NCBI GenBank assembly: GCA_041488095.1
Contig: JBGPOP010000008.1
Span: forward strand, 66,050 to 130,049
DNA from: DASYPQ01 sp041488095
GTDB taxonomy: Bacteria > Planctomycetota > UBA1135 > GCA-002686595
DNA: 64,000 nucleotides
Reading direction: 5' to 3'
The translations under genes were made by a program, and so were the position numbers. The first letter of the stretch is position 1. Each line of letters begins with the position of its first letter. The notes under the pieces are model-generated. The model was given only the letters and a program-made list of their open reading frames with translations, was not told the DNA's origin and did no database searches. Below, piece by piece: positions 34,822-43,677 of this stretch.

Positions 34822-37764
34822 TCAGGGCAGCCAGACCTCGACGGTCCGGGTCTCCCCCGCGACGACCTCGATCTCCCTCATCTCGCGGGATTCTCCTCCG
34901 TCGACCCCGAGCACGAGGTCCCACAGGCCGGGCTCCAAGCCGACCAGGACTTCGGGCCGGCCGGGGATCACCCGCCGGAAGCGCGGTTTGGCGCGGTGGT
35001 TGCGCGGGTAGGCCGCCAGGCCGCAGGCGCAGGGCGACGCGCGCATCGTCGCGTGGACCTCGAGCGCTCCGGCTCGCACGAGCGCAATGTCGCCACTGTC
35101 GCCGCCTCCTGCGCGGCGCAGCACGAAGGGGCGCGTGCGTCCGGCGAGGTGCTCGCCTGCCCGCGCGAAGATCAGGCACTCCTCCTCCAGGGGCAGCCCG
35201 ACCAGCCGGAACCCGCCGTTCTCGTCGGCGACCGCCGCGAGCCGTTCGACACCGAGCTTGATGAGGTCCTCGAATCCCGTGTAGCCCAGCCCGCGCGAGA
35301 CGCTGGGCAGGGCCCTCTCGCGCTCGGAGGTGATGACGAAGACCTGTGCGCCGGCCACCGGCGAGCCGTCGCCCCTCAGGATGCGCCCGCCGACGACGTC
35401 CCGCGCGAGGTCGATCTCGAGCTGGTTAGCACCCTCCTTGATCACCACCTCGCGACAGGCTCGCAGCCTCTGGCCCGCGACGCCGAACGCGAGGAGGTAC
35501 GTCCCGGGGTCGACGCTCTGGATGGCGCAAGTCCCGCGGGAGTCGAGTCGCGCGTCGAGTCCCGGTGGCAGCGGGGTCTCGGCCTCGAGGAGATCGAGTG
35601 GGCTCGCGATCCCCTGGCGCCGCAACAGGGCGACGGGCGCTCCCGCGAGCGGCACGCCGCCGTCGACGACGCGGACCCCGAGCGAAGCCCAGGCCTGGCT
35701 GACGAGCGCGATCTCGACGTCCTCTCCGTCGCCGAGCTCGCGCAGCGTCCATTCGCCGTCGAGGAACCCTCTCCAGCGTTGCACGCGAAAGGCGTGGCGT
35801 CCGGGCGGGAGGTGGACGAAGACCGTGCCGCCCTTCTCGTCGGCGATCCTCGAGCGCTCGGGATCGGGCCGCTCGAGGATCGGTCGAGGCGCTCGCTCGC
35901 TGGCGGCCTCGTTCGGCGACCAGTCGCCCTCAACGTGCTCGACGCGCGCGCCCCGCACCGGTTCTCCCCCGGCATCGATCACGCGCACGTGCGCGGTCGC
36001 GCCGCGGACGAGGCGGAATTCGAGGCTCGCCGTGCTGAAGCCTCCGCCGAACGGCCCCAGCCGGCACGCCGGCGCGAAGCCGCGCGCGCGGACCTCGATC
36101 CGCGAACCTGCGCCGGCGAAAGAGAAGACCTGCGCTACCCCCTTCGCGTCCGTCGCGATTCCCCGGACGGGGAGGTCCGACGCGTCGAGGGCGCCCGAGG
36201 ATCCGTCCGGCATCACGGAGGCGACCACCCGTGCGTCCGCCACAGGCTTCCCGGATCGCGCGTCGATCGCATGGACCGAGAGCGTGGGAATCGGGTCGAC
36301 CGCGAGCGCGCCGAGCTCCAGGTTGGATCCGGGCCTGAGGTCGAGGCTCTGCGCGACCGGTCGGAAGCCGCGACTCGCCACGGTGAGGCGTATTCGGCGC
36401 AGAGGCCGGAGCGGTCGCACGCCTTCGAGCACCCTCAAGCCGTGCGCCTCCTCGGTTGGCGCGGGCAGTTCGGCCCGACTCGGCATCGCGCCCTCGAGAA
36501 GGGCCTCGCACACGGCCACGGACGTGCGGCTTCGGGCATCGATCAAGCTGAAGGTGACGCTGGCGTCGGCGTCCCACGCCACGGCGACCCGCTCGGCTCC
36601 GGCGGGTGCGAGGGTCGGCGGGCTCCAGGCGCTCTCGTCCTCCCAGCGTCGTGTCGAGGAGCTCGCGCACAGCTCGTAGTAGGCGTTCGGGTCGAGCCCC
36701 CGGATCTCGAACGAGCCGTCGCGGAGCACCCTGGCCTGACGCGCGTCGAAGCGGCCATCGAAGGGAACGGGAGCGTCGGCGGTGTCGACCGGCGCCGCGC
36801 GCACGACCAGGCTCTCGCTCGCTGCGCTCCTGGAGAGAAGACGTCCGCGGATGCTCGCGGCCGGTGCGAGGGTCACGAGAAGGTTCGAGCCTTGACCCGG
36901 ATCGTCCCCGTGAAGCGCGAGGTCGGCGAGCTCGGCCCCGCCGGACGCGAGCACGGTCCAGGGCCCGGGCCCGACCGGCAGCGTGCGGAAGACGCCGCCC
37001 CGGCCCGTGACTGCGAGCGGAGCACCGACCGATGGGGCGAGCGGCGGGAGCAGGGAGCCGCCGAAGTCGTCGATGCGCAGGATCGGGACGCCCGCGACAG
37101 GACGGCCATCGGTGTCGACCACCGTGCCCGAGATCTGCGACCCGTGCTCGAGCACCACATCGCCGAGGTCCAGGGTCGCCCCCGCGGCGAGCAGCAGGTC
37201 GTTCTTGTCGAGGGGCGCGTAATTCCCAGAGCGCACGGCCAGGCGCGTGCGGCCGGGCTCGAACGCCTCGAAGGCGAATCGCCCGGCCGCGTCGCTCACC
37301 GCGCGCGCGGGGACCTCCGCGCCGAGCGCGGCGGGGTCGGCGACGTCGAGGGGCAAGTGTGCGATCCACCACGAGCGCGGCTCGACCGGCATCCCGAGAT
37401 CGGGTGCGTGCGCCGCGAGCACCGCCGCGCCTGCGACGGCATCGACCGCGCGGTCGACCAGGCGGCCGACGATGCGGCCTCGGGTCGCGGCGTGCGGCTC
37501 CTCGTCCAGGACCGCCTCGGTTCCCGCCTTTCCTTCGGTCGAGCCGCCGTCCGGCTTCGTCGATGGGAGAGGAAGGCTTGGCTTCGCTTCCGGCGCCTGC
37601 ACGTCGCGAGGGAGCGTCTCGTTCCCCTCAGGGGCTCCCGCCGAGGCGACGCCGCCCTCGAGAGACCGGGGCGGCTCGCGCAACAGCCGGGGAAGGAACC
37701 ACAGCACGCACAGCGCGAGAAGGATCAGCGCCAGGATCAGGATCCAGGTGGTCGCGCGGCGCAT
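34822..37764 (-). CDS. Membrane-anchored protein with many carboxypeptidase-regulatory-like (Ig-like) repeats
   Basis: This 980-residue protein has an N-terminal membrane anchor (ATTWILILALILLALCVLWFL) and a Pro/Glu-rich linker to about residue 90. At least six beta-sandwich modules of the carboxypeptidase-regulatory type follow, for example GRIVGRLVDRAVDAVAGAAV, QISGTVVDTDGRPVAGVPIL and VVGGRILRGDGSPVAGAQVF. Such proteins are large extracytoplasmic adhesive or structural proteins in Planctomycetota. No peptidase motif is present. It lies 51 bp downstream of pruA, and co-transcription is possible without implying a shared role. Confidence 0.78.
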   Translation of the reverse strand: MRRATTWILILALILLALCVLWFLPRLLREPPRSLEGGVASAGAPEGNETLPRDVQAPEAKPSLPLPSTKPDGGSTEGKAGTEAVLDEEPHAATRGRIVGRLVDRAVDAVAGAAVLAAHAPDLGMPVEPRSWWIAHLPLDVADPAALGAEVPARAVSDAAGRFAFEAFEPGRTRLAVRSGNYAPLDKNDLLLAAGATLDLGDVVLEHGSQISGTVVDTDGRPVAGVPILRIDDFGGSLLPPLAPSVGAPLAVTGRGGVFRTLPVGPGPWTVLASGGAELADLALHGDDPGQGSNLLVTLAPAASIRGRLLSRSAASESLVVRAAPVDTADAPVPFDGRFDARQARVLRDGSFEIRGLDPNAYYELCASSSTRRWEDESAWSPPTLAPAGAERVAVAWDADASVTFSLIDARSRTSVAVCEALLEGAMPSRAELPAPTEEAHGLRVLEGVRPLRPLRRIRLTVASRGFRPVAQSLDLRPGSNLELGALAVDPIPTLSVHAIDARSGKPVADARVVASVMPDGSSGALDASDLPVRGIATDAKGVAQVFSFAGAGSRIEVRARGFAPACRLGPFGGGFSTASLEFRLVRGATAHVRVIDAGGEPVRGARVEHVEGDWSPNEAASERAPRPILERPDPERSRIADEKGGTVFVHLPPGRHAFRVQRWRGFLDGEWTLRELGDGEDVEIALVSQAWASLGVRVVDGGVPLAGAPVALLRRQGIASPLDLLEAETPLPPGLDARLDSRGTCAIQSVDPGTYLLAFGVAGQRLRACREVVIKEGANQLEIDLARDVVGGRILRGDGSPVAGAQVFVITSERERALPSVSRGLGYTGFEDLIKLGVERLAAVADENGGFRLVGLPLEEECLIFARAGEHLAGRTRPFVLRRAGGGDSGDIALVRAGALEVHATMRASPCACGLAAYPRNHRAKPRFRRVIPGRPEVLVGLEPGLWDLVLGVDGGESREMREIEVVAGETRTVEVWLP

Positions 37765-37815
37765 GGGAGGTGGCGGTCTCGAAGCGGGGCTCGTCCCGAC
37801 GGCTCCGCCGCTCCC

Positions 37816-39447
37816 TTATTCCCCTTCCAGGAACGGATAACGCCAGTCGCGCGGCGGAACGAGGGTCTCCTTGATCGCCCGCGGGGACACCCAGCGCAAG
37901 AGGTTCAGGATCGAGCCCGCCTTGTCGTTCGTGCCCGAGGCGCGCGAGCCGCCGAAGGGCTGCTGGCCGACGACCGCCCCGGTCGGCTTGTCGTTGACGT
38001 AGAAGTTGCCCGCGGCGAAGCGCAGGACGTCCGTCGCAGCCCGGACCGCGGCGCGGTCCGTGGCGAAGACGGCCCCGGTCAGGGCGTACGCGGAGGTGGT
38101 GTTGCAGAGCTCGAGGGACTCGGCGTAGCGCGCGTCGTCGTACACGTGGATCGTGAGCACCGGCCCGAACAGCTCCGTGCACATCGTGTCGTAGCGCGGG
38201 TTCCTGGCCTCGATCACCGTCGGCTGGACGAACCATCCGACCGAGTCGTCGCACTCGCCGCCGAACAGGACCTCGGCGTCCTGGCTCCGGCGGGCCGCCT
38301 CGATCGCGCCCTTCAGCTTGGCGAAGGAGCGGGCGTCGATCACGGCCCCGACGAAGTTGCGGAAGTCGTTGACGTCGCCCATCCGCACCTCGGCGAGCAT
38401 CGCGCCGAGAGTGTCCCGTACGCCCTTCCACAGGCTCCTCGGCACGTAGGCGCGGCTCGCGGCCGAGCACTTCTGCCCCTGGTACTCGAATGCGCCGCGC
38501 ACGAGCGCGGTGCACAGCGCCGCCACGTCGGCCGAGGCGTGGGCGAAGACGAAGTCCTTCCCGCCGGTCTCGCCGACCAGGCGCGGATAGCATCCGTAGC
38601 GCGCGATGTTCTTTCCGACGGTCGACCAGATCCCCTGGAACACCGCGGTCGAGCCGGTGAAGTGCACGCCACCGAGGCGCGCGTCGGCGAGCACGGGATC
38701 GCCGACCGTCGCGCCCGGACCGGGGACGAAGTTGATCACGCCCGGGGGGAGCCCGGCCTCCTCCAGGATCTTCAGGATGAACCAGTTGGAGTAGACCGAG
38801 GTCGAAGCCGGCTTCCACACCACCGTGTTGCCGAGCATCGCCGGCGCGGTCGGCAGGTTGCCGCCGATCGACGTGAAGTTGAACGGCGTGGCCGCGAACA
38901 CGAACCCGTCGAGCGGGCGGTGCTCGAGGCGATTCCACGCCCCCGGCGCGGAGAGCGGCTGCTCCTCGTAGATGCGCTGGACGAACCAGGGGTTGAAGCG
39001 CCAGAAGTCGGCCAGCTCGCAGGCCGCATCGATCTCGGCCTGGTGGACGGTCTTGCTCTGGCCGAGCATCGTCGCGCCGTTCAGGAGGTCGCGCCGGGTC
39101 GTGGCGAGCATCTCCGCCGCGCGCAGGAACACGGCGGCGCGCTCCTCCCACGGCATCGCCGTCCAGGCGGGTCGCGCCCTCTCGGCGGCTTCGATCGCCG
39201 CCGCGACCTCGGCCGCCCCGGCCTGGTGGAAGACCCCCAGGCGGTGGTGGCGGTTGTGCGGCATCACGATGGACTCGGTGCGGCCCGTGCGGACCTCTCG
39301 TCCGCCGATCACGAGCGGGATGTCGAGCGCCTCGGAGGCCAGCGCGGCGAGCTTGCGCTTGAGCGACGTCTTCTCCAGGCTGCCCGAGGCGTAGGCCCTG
39401 ACGGGCTCGTTGTGGGGAGGGGGAACGCGGAAAACGCCGTGGGTCAT
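37816..39447 (-). CDS. pruA: L-glutamate gamma-semialdehyde (1-pyrroline-5-carboxylate) dehydrogenase
   Basis: This 543-residue aldehyde dehydrogenase carries out the second step of proline degradation, oxidising glutamate semialdehyde to glutamate with NAD+. The catalytic Cys lies in EYQGQKCSAASR and the general-base Glu in LVGETGGKDFV. The long N-terminus and FAATPFNFTSIGGNLPTAP fit the ALDH4A1-type P5C dehydrogenase. Length matches the free-standing enzyme, not the bifunctional PutA. No proline dehydrogenase gene is adjacent. Confidence 0.92.
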   Translation of the reverse strand: MTHGVFRVPPPHNEPVRAYASGSLEKTSLKRKLAALASEALDIPLVIGGREVRTGRTESIVMPHNRHHRLGVFHQAGAAEVAAAIEAAERARPAWTAMPWEERAAVFLRAAEMLATTRRDLLNGATMLGQSKTVHQAEIDAACELADFWRFNPWFVQRIYEEQPLSAPGAWNRLEHRPLDGFVFAATPFNFTSIGGNLPTAPAMLGNTVVWKPASTSVYSNWFILKILEEAGLPPGVINFVPGPGATVGDPVLADARLGGVHFTGSTAVFQGIWSTVGKNIARYGCYPRLVGETGGKDFVFAHASADVAALCTALVRGAFEYQGQKCSAASRAYVPRSLWKGVRDTLGAMLAEVRMGDVNDFRNFVGAVIDARSFAKLKGAIEAARRSQDAEVLFGGECDDSVGWFVQPTVIEARNPRYDTMCTELFGPVLTIHVYDDARYAESLELCNTTSAYALTGAVFATDRAAVRAATDVLRFAAGNFYVNDKPTGAVVGQQPFGGSRASGTNDKAGSILNLLRWVSPRAIKETLVPPRDWRYPFLEGE

Positions 39448-39646
39448 GGGTGGATCGGAGAGCTCTGGACCGGCCCTGGCTGGAGAGCCGATCGCGGGGC
39501 CTTGATGATAGGCAGGAGCATCCCGCCTTGTCTTCTGAAAGGCGTGGGCCGGAGACCCGGGCCAAGGACCGGCCCGAAGGGCCCAGCGGATGCCTCTGCT
39601 GTCGCCCGGGGGCCAACGCTAGGATGAGCGCCGACGCGACGAACCG

Positions 39647-40807
39647 ATGAGTACACGGCACCTGACTCGGAGTCTCGTCTCCGCCGCCCTCCTGCTCGTC
39701 ATCACGAGCTCGATCTCGCAGGTGCGAGGGCAGGAGCACGGGACCTCCGCCGACGAGGGGCGCAGCTCGATCCGCAAGGCCGCGGAGTTCCTCCTGCACG
39801 AGCAGAGGGAGGACGGCTCCTGGGGCAGTGGCGCGATCGACTCGGTCCAGTTCGCGGGCTTCTCGCCCGAGACGTACTACGCCTTCAAGATGGCCGCGAA
39901 CGGGCTCGGCTTCATGGCGCTCGCCTCGATCGAGGAGACGCCCGAGCGGCGCGCGGCTCTCGAGCGCTCGCTCACCTGGCTGCTCGAGACGCGCATGCCC
40001 AAGCGCGGCAGCGACTGGGACATCGACTGCTCCTGGTCGGCGCTGTGGGGCTTCAACGGGATGGTCGCGGCCGCCAAGGACCCGCGCTTCCAAGGCGAGA
40101 AGTGGAAGGCTCGCATCGAGGCGCGCGCGAAGGAGCTCTACACGCTGCTCGAGAAGAACCAGGAGCCGCTCGGCGGTTGGGGTTATTACGAGGGTCCGGT
40201 GGTCTCCCACCGGCCGACGTGGTCGACGTCCTTCGCGACCGCGTGTGTGATCCCGGCGCTCGTCGAGGCGCAGAAGCTCGGCTGGCCGGTCGATCCCAAG
40301 GTGACCGCGCGCGCCCTCGAGTACATCCGGCGCTGCCGGGTGCCGAGCGGTGCGTACACCTACGACCTTTCGCCGATCCCCTGGGTGGGCGGCGAGTCGA
40401 TCAACGACATCAAGGGCTCGCTCGGCCGGATGCAGGTGTGCAACTGGGCGCGACGCCGCGCCGGCGACAAGACGCTGACCGACGAGGAGATCCGCAAGGG
40501 CCTCCAGGCCTTCTTCGAGGAGCACCGCTTCCTCGACGCCGCGCGGATGATGCCCGTGCCGCACGAGGCCTGGTACTACAACGCGGCCTACTTCTACTTC
40601 TTCGGGCACTACCACGCGGCCCTGGCGATCGAGGAGCTGCCGCCCGGGGAGCGCGAGGCCTGGCACGCCAGGCTGCGCGCGGAGCTCGTCAAGGTGCAGT
40701 GGGCCGACGGCTCGAGCCTGGACTTCCCGAACCTCTCCTGCATGCGGATCGCGGGGACGTGCTTCTCGATCCTCGCGCTGCAAGCCGGCCTGAAGTCGGG
40801 CGGCTAG
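39647..40807 (+). CDS. Secreted alpha/alpha-toroid (prenyltransferase/squalene-cyclase repeat) protein
   Basis: This 386-residue protein has a signal peptide (SLVSAALLLVITSSISQVRG). Toroid repeats follow: REDGSWGSGAIDS, MPKRGSDWDIDC, GGWGYYEGPVVSHRPTWST, VPSGAYTYDL and YFYFFGHYHAALAIEELP. It is closely related to the protein at 41615, one gene downstream, and more distantly to the one at 12984. The repeated GxW and aromatic pockets could bind a hydrophobic or isoprenoid ligand. The DxDD motif of class II cyclases is not evident. An 8-codon frame, ATG 39624 to stop 39650, overlaps its start (ATGA). Confidence 0.82.
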   Translation: MSTRHLTRSLVSAALLLVITSSISQVRGQEHGTSADEGRSSIRKAAEFLLHEQREDGSWGSGAIDSVQFAGFSPETYYAFKMAANGLGFMALASIEETPERRAALERSLTWLLETRMPKRGSDWDIDCSWSALWGFNGMVAAAKDPRFQGEKWKARIEARAKELYTLLEKNQEPLGGWGYYEGPVVSHRPTWSTSFATACVIPALVEAQKLGWPVDPKVTARALEYIRRCRVPSGAYTYDLSPIPWVGGESINDIKGSLGRMQVCNWARRRAGDKTLTDEEIRKGLQAFFEEHRFLDAARMMPVPHEAWYYNAAYFYFFGHYHAALAIEELPPGEREAWHARLRAELVKVQWADGSSLDFPNLSCMRIAGTCFSILALQAGLKSGG

Positions 40808-40871
40808 CGCTCCCTTCCCCCCGCGCCGCTCTCCGGCGCATCCTATCGAACTTCCCCCGAGGAAAAACCCG

Positions 40872-41618
40872 ATGAAGCTGCCGATCCAAGCCTTCGCCGT
40901 CCCCGCCCTGCTCGCCTGCGTCGCCTGCGAGAGCGCGGGCATCCGCTCCGAGAAGCCCCAGGCTCCCGCGGCCGCCAAGTCCGAGGGCGGGGAGGACGCT
41001 GCCGACAAGACCCTGAAGAAGGAGCGCGAGGTCGCCTACGCGCGCATGGAGCAGGAGATCGCCAAGCTGTCGGCGGCGGCCGAGGAGCGCGAGGCGGAGA
41101 ACGCGGTGACGGAGGCGAACCAGAAGCTCGAGCAGGCCAAGAAGGACCGCGACAGCTTCAAGGGCAAGGAGATGCCGACCAAGCTCGCCGAGAAGCAGCT
41201 CGACGTCGACCGATACACTCAACGCACGGAGGAGAGCCGTCAGGAGCTCGAGGAGCTGGAGGGCATGTACAAGAAGGAGGACTTCGCATCCCTGACGAAG
41301 GAGCTCGTCATCAACCGCGGGAGGAAGAACCTCGAGTTCGCCAAGAGAGGTCTGGAGCTGGCCAAGCAGGGTCAGGAGCAGTTCACCGGCCACGAGCTGC
41401 CCAAGAAGGAGAAGGAGCTCGACCAGGCGGTGGAAAAGGCCGAGAAGGGGCTCCAGGAGGCGAGCGCCAAGAAGGAGAAGGGCGCGCTGGAGAACAAGCT
41501 CAAGCTCCTCAAGGCCGAGCACCGCGTCGACGAGGCCGGGCGCGAGCTCGACAAGCTCAAGAGCAAGGACAAGGACAAGGACAAGGAGAAGGATAAGGGG
41601 AAGGAAGCCAAGGCGTGA
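40872..41618 (+). CDS. Coiled-coil lipoprotein with Lys/Asp/Glu repeat tail
   Basis: This 248-residue lipoprotein has a lipobox LLAC (Cys16) or CVAC (Cys19). From about residue 40 to 225 it is almost continuous charged alpha-helical coiled coil (KLEQAKKDRDSFKGKEMP, RGLELAKQGQEQFTGHELP). The C-terminus is KSKDKDKDKEKDKGKEAKA, encoded by a hexamer tandem repeat. A good GAGGA site lies 9 nt before the ATG. Its stop overlaps the next start (GTGA). It probably works as a membrane-tethered spacer for the two flanking toroid proteins, but this is inference. Confidence 0.76.
   Translation: MKLPIQAFAVPALLACVACESAGIRSEKPQAPAAAKSEGGEDAADKTLKKEREVAYARMEQEIAKLSAAAEEREAENAVTEANQKLEQAKKDRDSFKGKEMPTKLAEKQLDVDRYTQRTEESRQELEELEGMYKKEDFASLTKELVINRGRKNLEFAKRGLELAKQGQEQFTGHELPKKEKELDQAVEKAEKGLQEASAKKEKGALENKLKLLKAEHRVDEAGRELDKLKSKDKDKDKEKDKGKEAKA
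41565..41606 (+). repeat. Tandem AAGGAC-type hexamer repeat inside a coding region
   Basis: Seven consecutive hexamers follow AAGGAN or a close variant: three AAGGAC, then AAGGAG, AAGGAT, AAGGGG and AAGGAA. They encode the KD/KE tail of the coiled-coil lipoprotein. This is a candidate slippage site for length variation, always in steps of two residues. Confidence 0.7.
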
Positions 41619-42781
41619 TCGCGCCGCTCTTCATCCTGGCTGGAATGGGGCTCGGACCGGTGCAATCCGGCGCCCCCGCGGCGCCGGCCCAGGCGCAGAA
41701 TGCTCCCGGCGCCGACGAGGCGCGCTCCGCGATCTCCAAGGCCGTGGGCTTCCTGCTCTCGAAGCAGAACCCCGACGGCTCCTGGGGCACCAGCACGGTC
41801 GAGTCCCTGTTCGAGTTGAACTACAGCCACGCCAGCTTCTACGCCTGGAAGATGGCCGGCGGCGCGCTGTGCTGCATGGCCCTGATGGTCTCCGAGGAGA
41901 CGCCCGAGCGCCGCGCCGCGCTCGAGCGCGCATTGACCTGGCTGTGCGAGCAGCCGATCCCCAAGCGCGGGAGCGACTGGGACATCGACAACACCTGGAC
42001 TTCGCTCTACGGGTTCAACGCGCTCGTCATGGCGACCAAGGATCCGCGCTTCCAGGGCAAGGAGTGGAAGGAGAAGGTTCACGCCCGGGCGCTCGGGTTC
42101 TACGCCTACCTCGAGTCCGTGCAGGACCCGAAGGGTGGATGGGGCTACTACGAGGGCCCGGTGATCTCGCACCGGCCGACGTGGTCGACTTCCTTCGCGA
42201 CCGCGTGCGTGATCCCCGCGCTGGTCGACGCCAAGTCGATGGGCTGGCCGATCGACCAGGGTCTCGTCGATCGGGCCATGCGCTACGTGCAGCAGTGCCG
42301 CCTGCCGAGCGGCGCCTACACCTACGACCTCGACCCGATCCCGCGCATCACCGGCGGCGAGGACATCAACCAGGTCAAGGGCTCCCTCGGGCGCATCCAG
42401 GTCGGGAACTGGGCCTTGCGGCGCGCGGGCGATCCCAAGATCACGGACGAGACCCTGCGCTGGGGCCTGCAGCAGTTCTTCGAGAACCACAAGTTCCTCG
42501 ACGCCGCGCGCCTGATGCCGATCCCGCACGAGTCGTGGTACAGGAACGCCGGCTACTTCTACTACTTCGGGCACTACCACGCCGCGCTCGCGATCAACCA
42601 GCTCCCCGAGTCCGAGCGCGAGGCCTGGCACGCGAAGCTCCGGCGCGAGCTCGTGAAGACGCAGTGGGAGGACGGAGCCAGCCAGGACTTCCCGGGCTCG
42701 TTCTACAACGTCACCTACGCGACGAGCTTCTCGACCCTGGCGCTCGCGGCGGGGCTTCCGGGAGGAGAGCGGATCCGGTGA
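41615..42781 (+). CDS. Secreted alpha/alpha-toroid (prenyltransferase/squalene-cyclase repeat) protein
   Basis: This 388-residue paralogue of the 39647 protein has a GTG start that overlaps the coiled-coil gene stop. A hydrophobic leader (MIAPLFILAGMGLGPVQSG) is followed by NPDGSWGTSTVES, PKRGSDWDIDNTW, GGWGYYEGPVISHRPTW, LPSGAYTYDLDPIP and GYFYYFGHYHAALAI. The conserved DWDID, SHRPTWSTSFATACVIPALV and PHE-SWY blocks between the two paralogues probably mark the ligand pocket. Its stop overlaps the eboA start (GTGA), so it is coupled to the Ebo pair. This is the closest link seen between these toroids and a known pathway family. Confidence 0.84.
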   Translation: MIAPLFILAGMGLGPVQSGAPAAPAQAQNAPGADEARSAISKAVGFLLSKQNPDGSWGTSTVESLFELNYSHASFYAWKMAGGALCCMALMVSEETPERRAALERALTWLCEQPIPKRGSDWDIDNTWTSLYGFNALVMATKDPRFQGKEWKEKVHARALGFYAYLESVQDPKGGWGYYEGPVISHRPTWSTSFATACVIPALVDAKSMGWPIDQGLVDRAMRYVQQCRLPSGAYTYDLDPIPRITGGEDINQVKGSLGRIQVGNWALRRAGDPKITDETLRWGLQQFFENHKFLDAARLMPIPHESWYRNAGYFYYFGHYHAALAINQLPESEREAWHAKLRRELVKTQWEDGASQDFPGSFYNVTYATSFSTLALAAGLPGGERIR

Positions 42782-43677
42782 GCGGCGCGCGCGAGCTTCT
42801 CGAGGAGATGCTCGCGAGCCGGCTGACAGGGCAGGCCGCCAGCTGGCTCGGAGGGGCGCGCACGGGGGTCGCCCGCGGCGTCGATCCCGAGCGCTTCTGC
42901 GGCCTGATCTCGATCGCCAGCCGCCACGTGCCGAAGACGCCGCTGGCGCCGGCCGAGGAGGAGATCGCCCGTGCCGCGAAGGCCTGCGAAGGTTGGAACC
43001 CGGAACGCTGGACGCTGCTCGAGGGCTCGCGCGTCGGCCTCGTGCTTGCCCGGGCGGACCTCGCGGAGCCGACGCTGTCGCAGGCGCTCGAGGAAGCCTT
43101 CCGCTACGCGGACGTCGGCGAGCTCGTCGCCCTGCACCGTTCGATCCAGCTCCTTCCGGGACCCGAACGCTTCGTGTGGCGGGCGGGCGAAGGCTGCCGC
43201 AGCAGCATGCGCGCCGTGTTCGAGGCCGCGGCCTGCGACACGGGATTCCCGGCCCGGAACTTCACCGACCTCGCCTGGCGGCAGCTCGTGATCAAGGCGC
43301 TCTTCGTCGAAGCGCCGCTGTGGCGGGTCCACGGCCTGGACACGCGCCTCGATCCGGAGCTCGCGCGCATGGCGCTCGACCTCGCCGACGAGCGGCGCAG
43401 CGCGGGGCGGCCGGTGCAGCACGAGCTGTGGCTGTGCCTCGGGCGCCACGGCGGCGAGCGCGGGCGCGCTGCCCTGGAGCGGGAACTGCAGGGTTCGAAT
43501 AGGATCGGGAGGCAGGCCGCCGCGATCGGCCTCGCGCGGGCGGAGGCGATCGCCCGCTTGTCGGAGCTCGCGCCGATCGAGAAGGACATGCAGGTGGCCG
43601 AGACCATGCGAGCGGCGCTGAAGGGCCGCATCTCCCAGACCGCCTTCCGCGACCTCGACCCGGCGATGAAACCATGA
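42778..43677 (+). CDS. eboA: EboA-family protein
   Basis: This 299-residue cytoplasmic helical protein carries the EboA hallmarks EGWNPERWTLLEG, ADVGELVALHRSIQLLPGPERF, RAGEGCRSSMRAVFEA, NFTDLAWRQLVIKALFV and LDTRLDPELARMALDLADER. In cyanobacteria eboA heads the six-gene ebo cluster, which is needed to deliver certain natural-product precursors (scytonemin intermediates) to the periplasm. Its own activity is unknown. The GTG start overlaps the toroid gene stop, and its stop overlaps the eboB start. eboC-F are not in the window. Confidence 0.85.
   Translation: MSGARELLEEMLASRLTGQAASWLGGARTGVARGVDPERFCGLISIASRHVPKTPLAPAEEEIARAAKACEGWNPERWTLLEGSRVGLVLARADLAEPTLSQALEEAFRYADVGELVALHRSIQLLPGPERFVWRAGEGCRSSMRAVFEAAACDTGFPARNFTDLAWRQLVIKALFVEAPLWRVHGLDTRLDPELARMALDLADERRSAGRPVQHELWLCLGRHGGERGRAALERELQGSNRIGRQAAAIGLARAEAIARLSELAPIEKDMQVAETMRAALKGRISQTAFRDLDPAMKP

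Noticed and set aside
34996..39627. A 1,543-codon open frame on the plus strand
   Set aside because: It is antisense to the 980-aa repeat protein and pruA, has no protein-like composition, and exists because high GC at third positions removes stops on the other strand.
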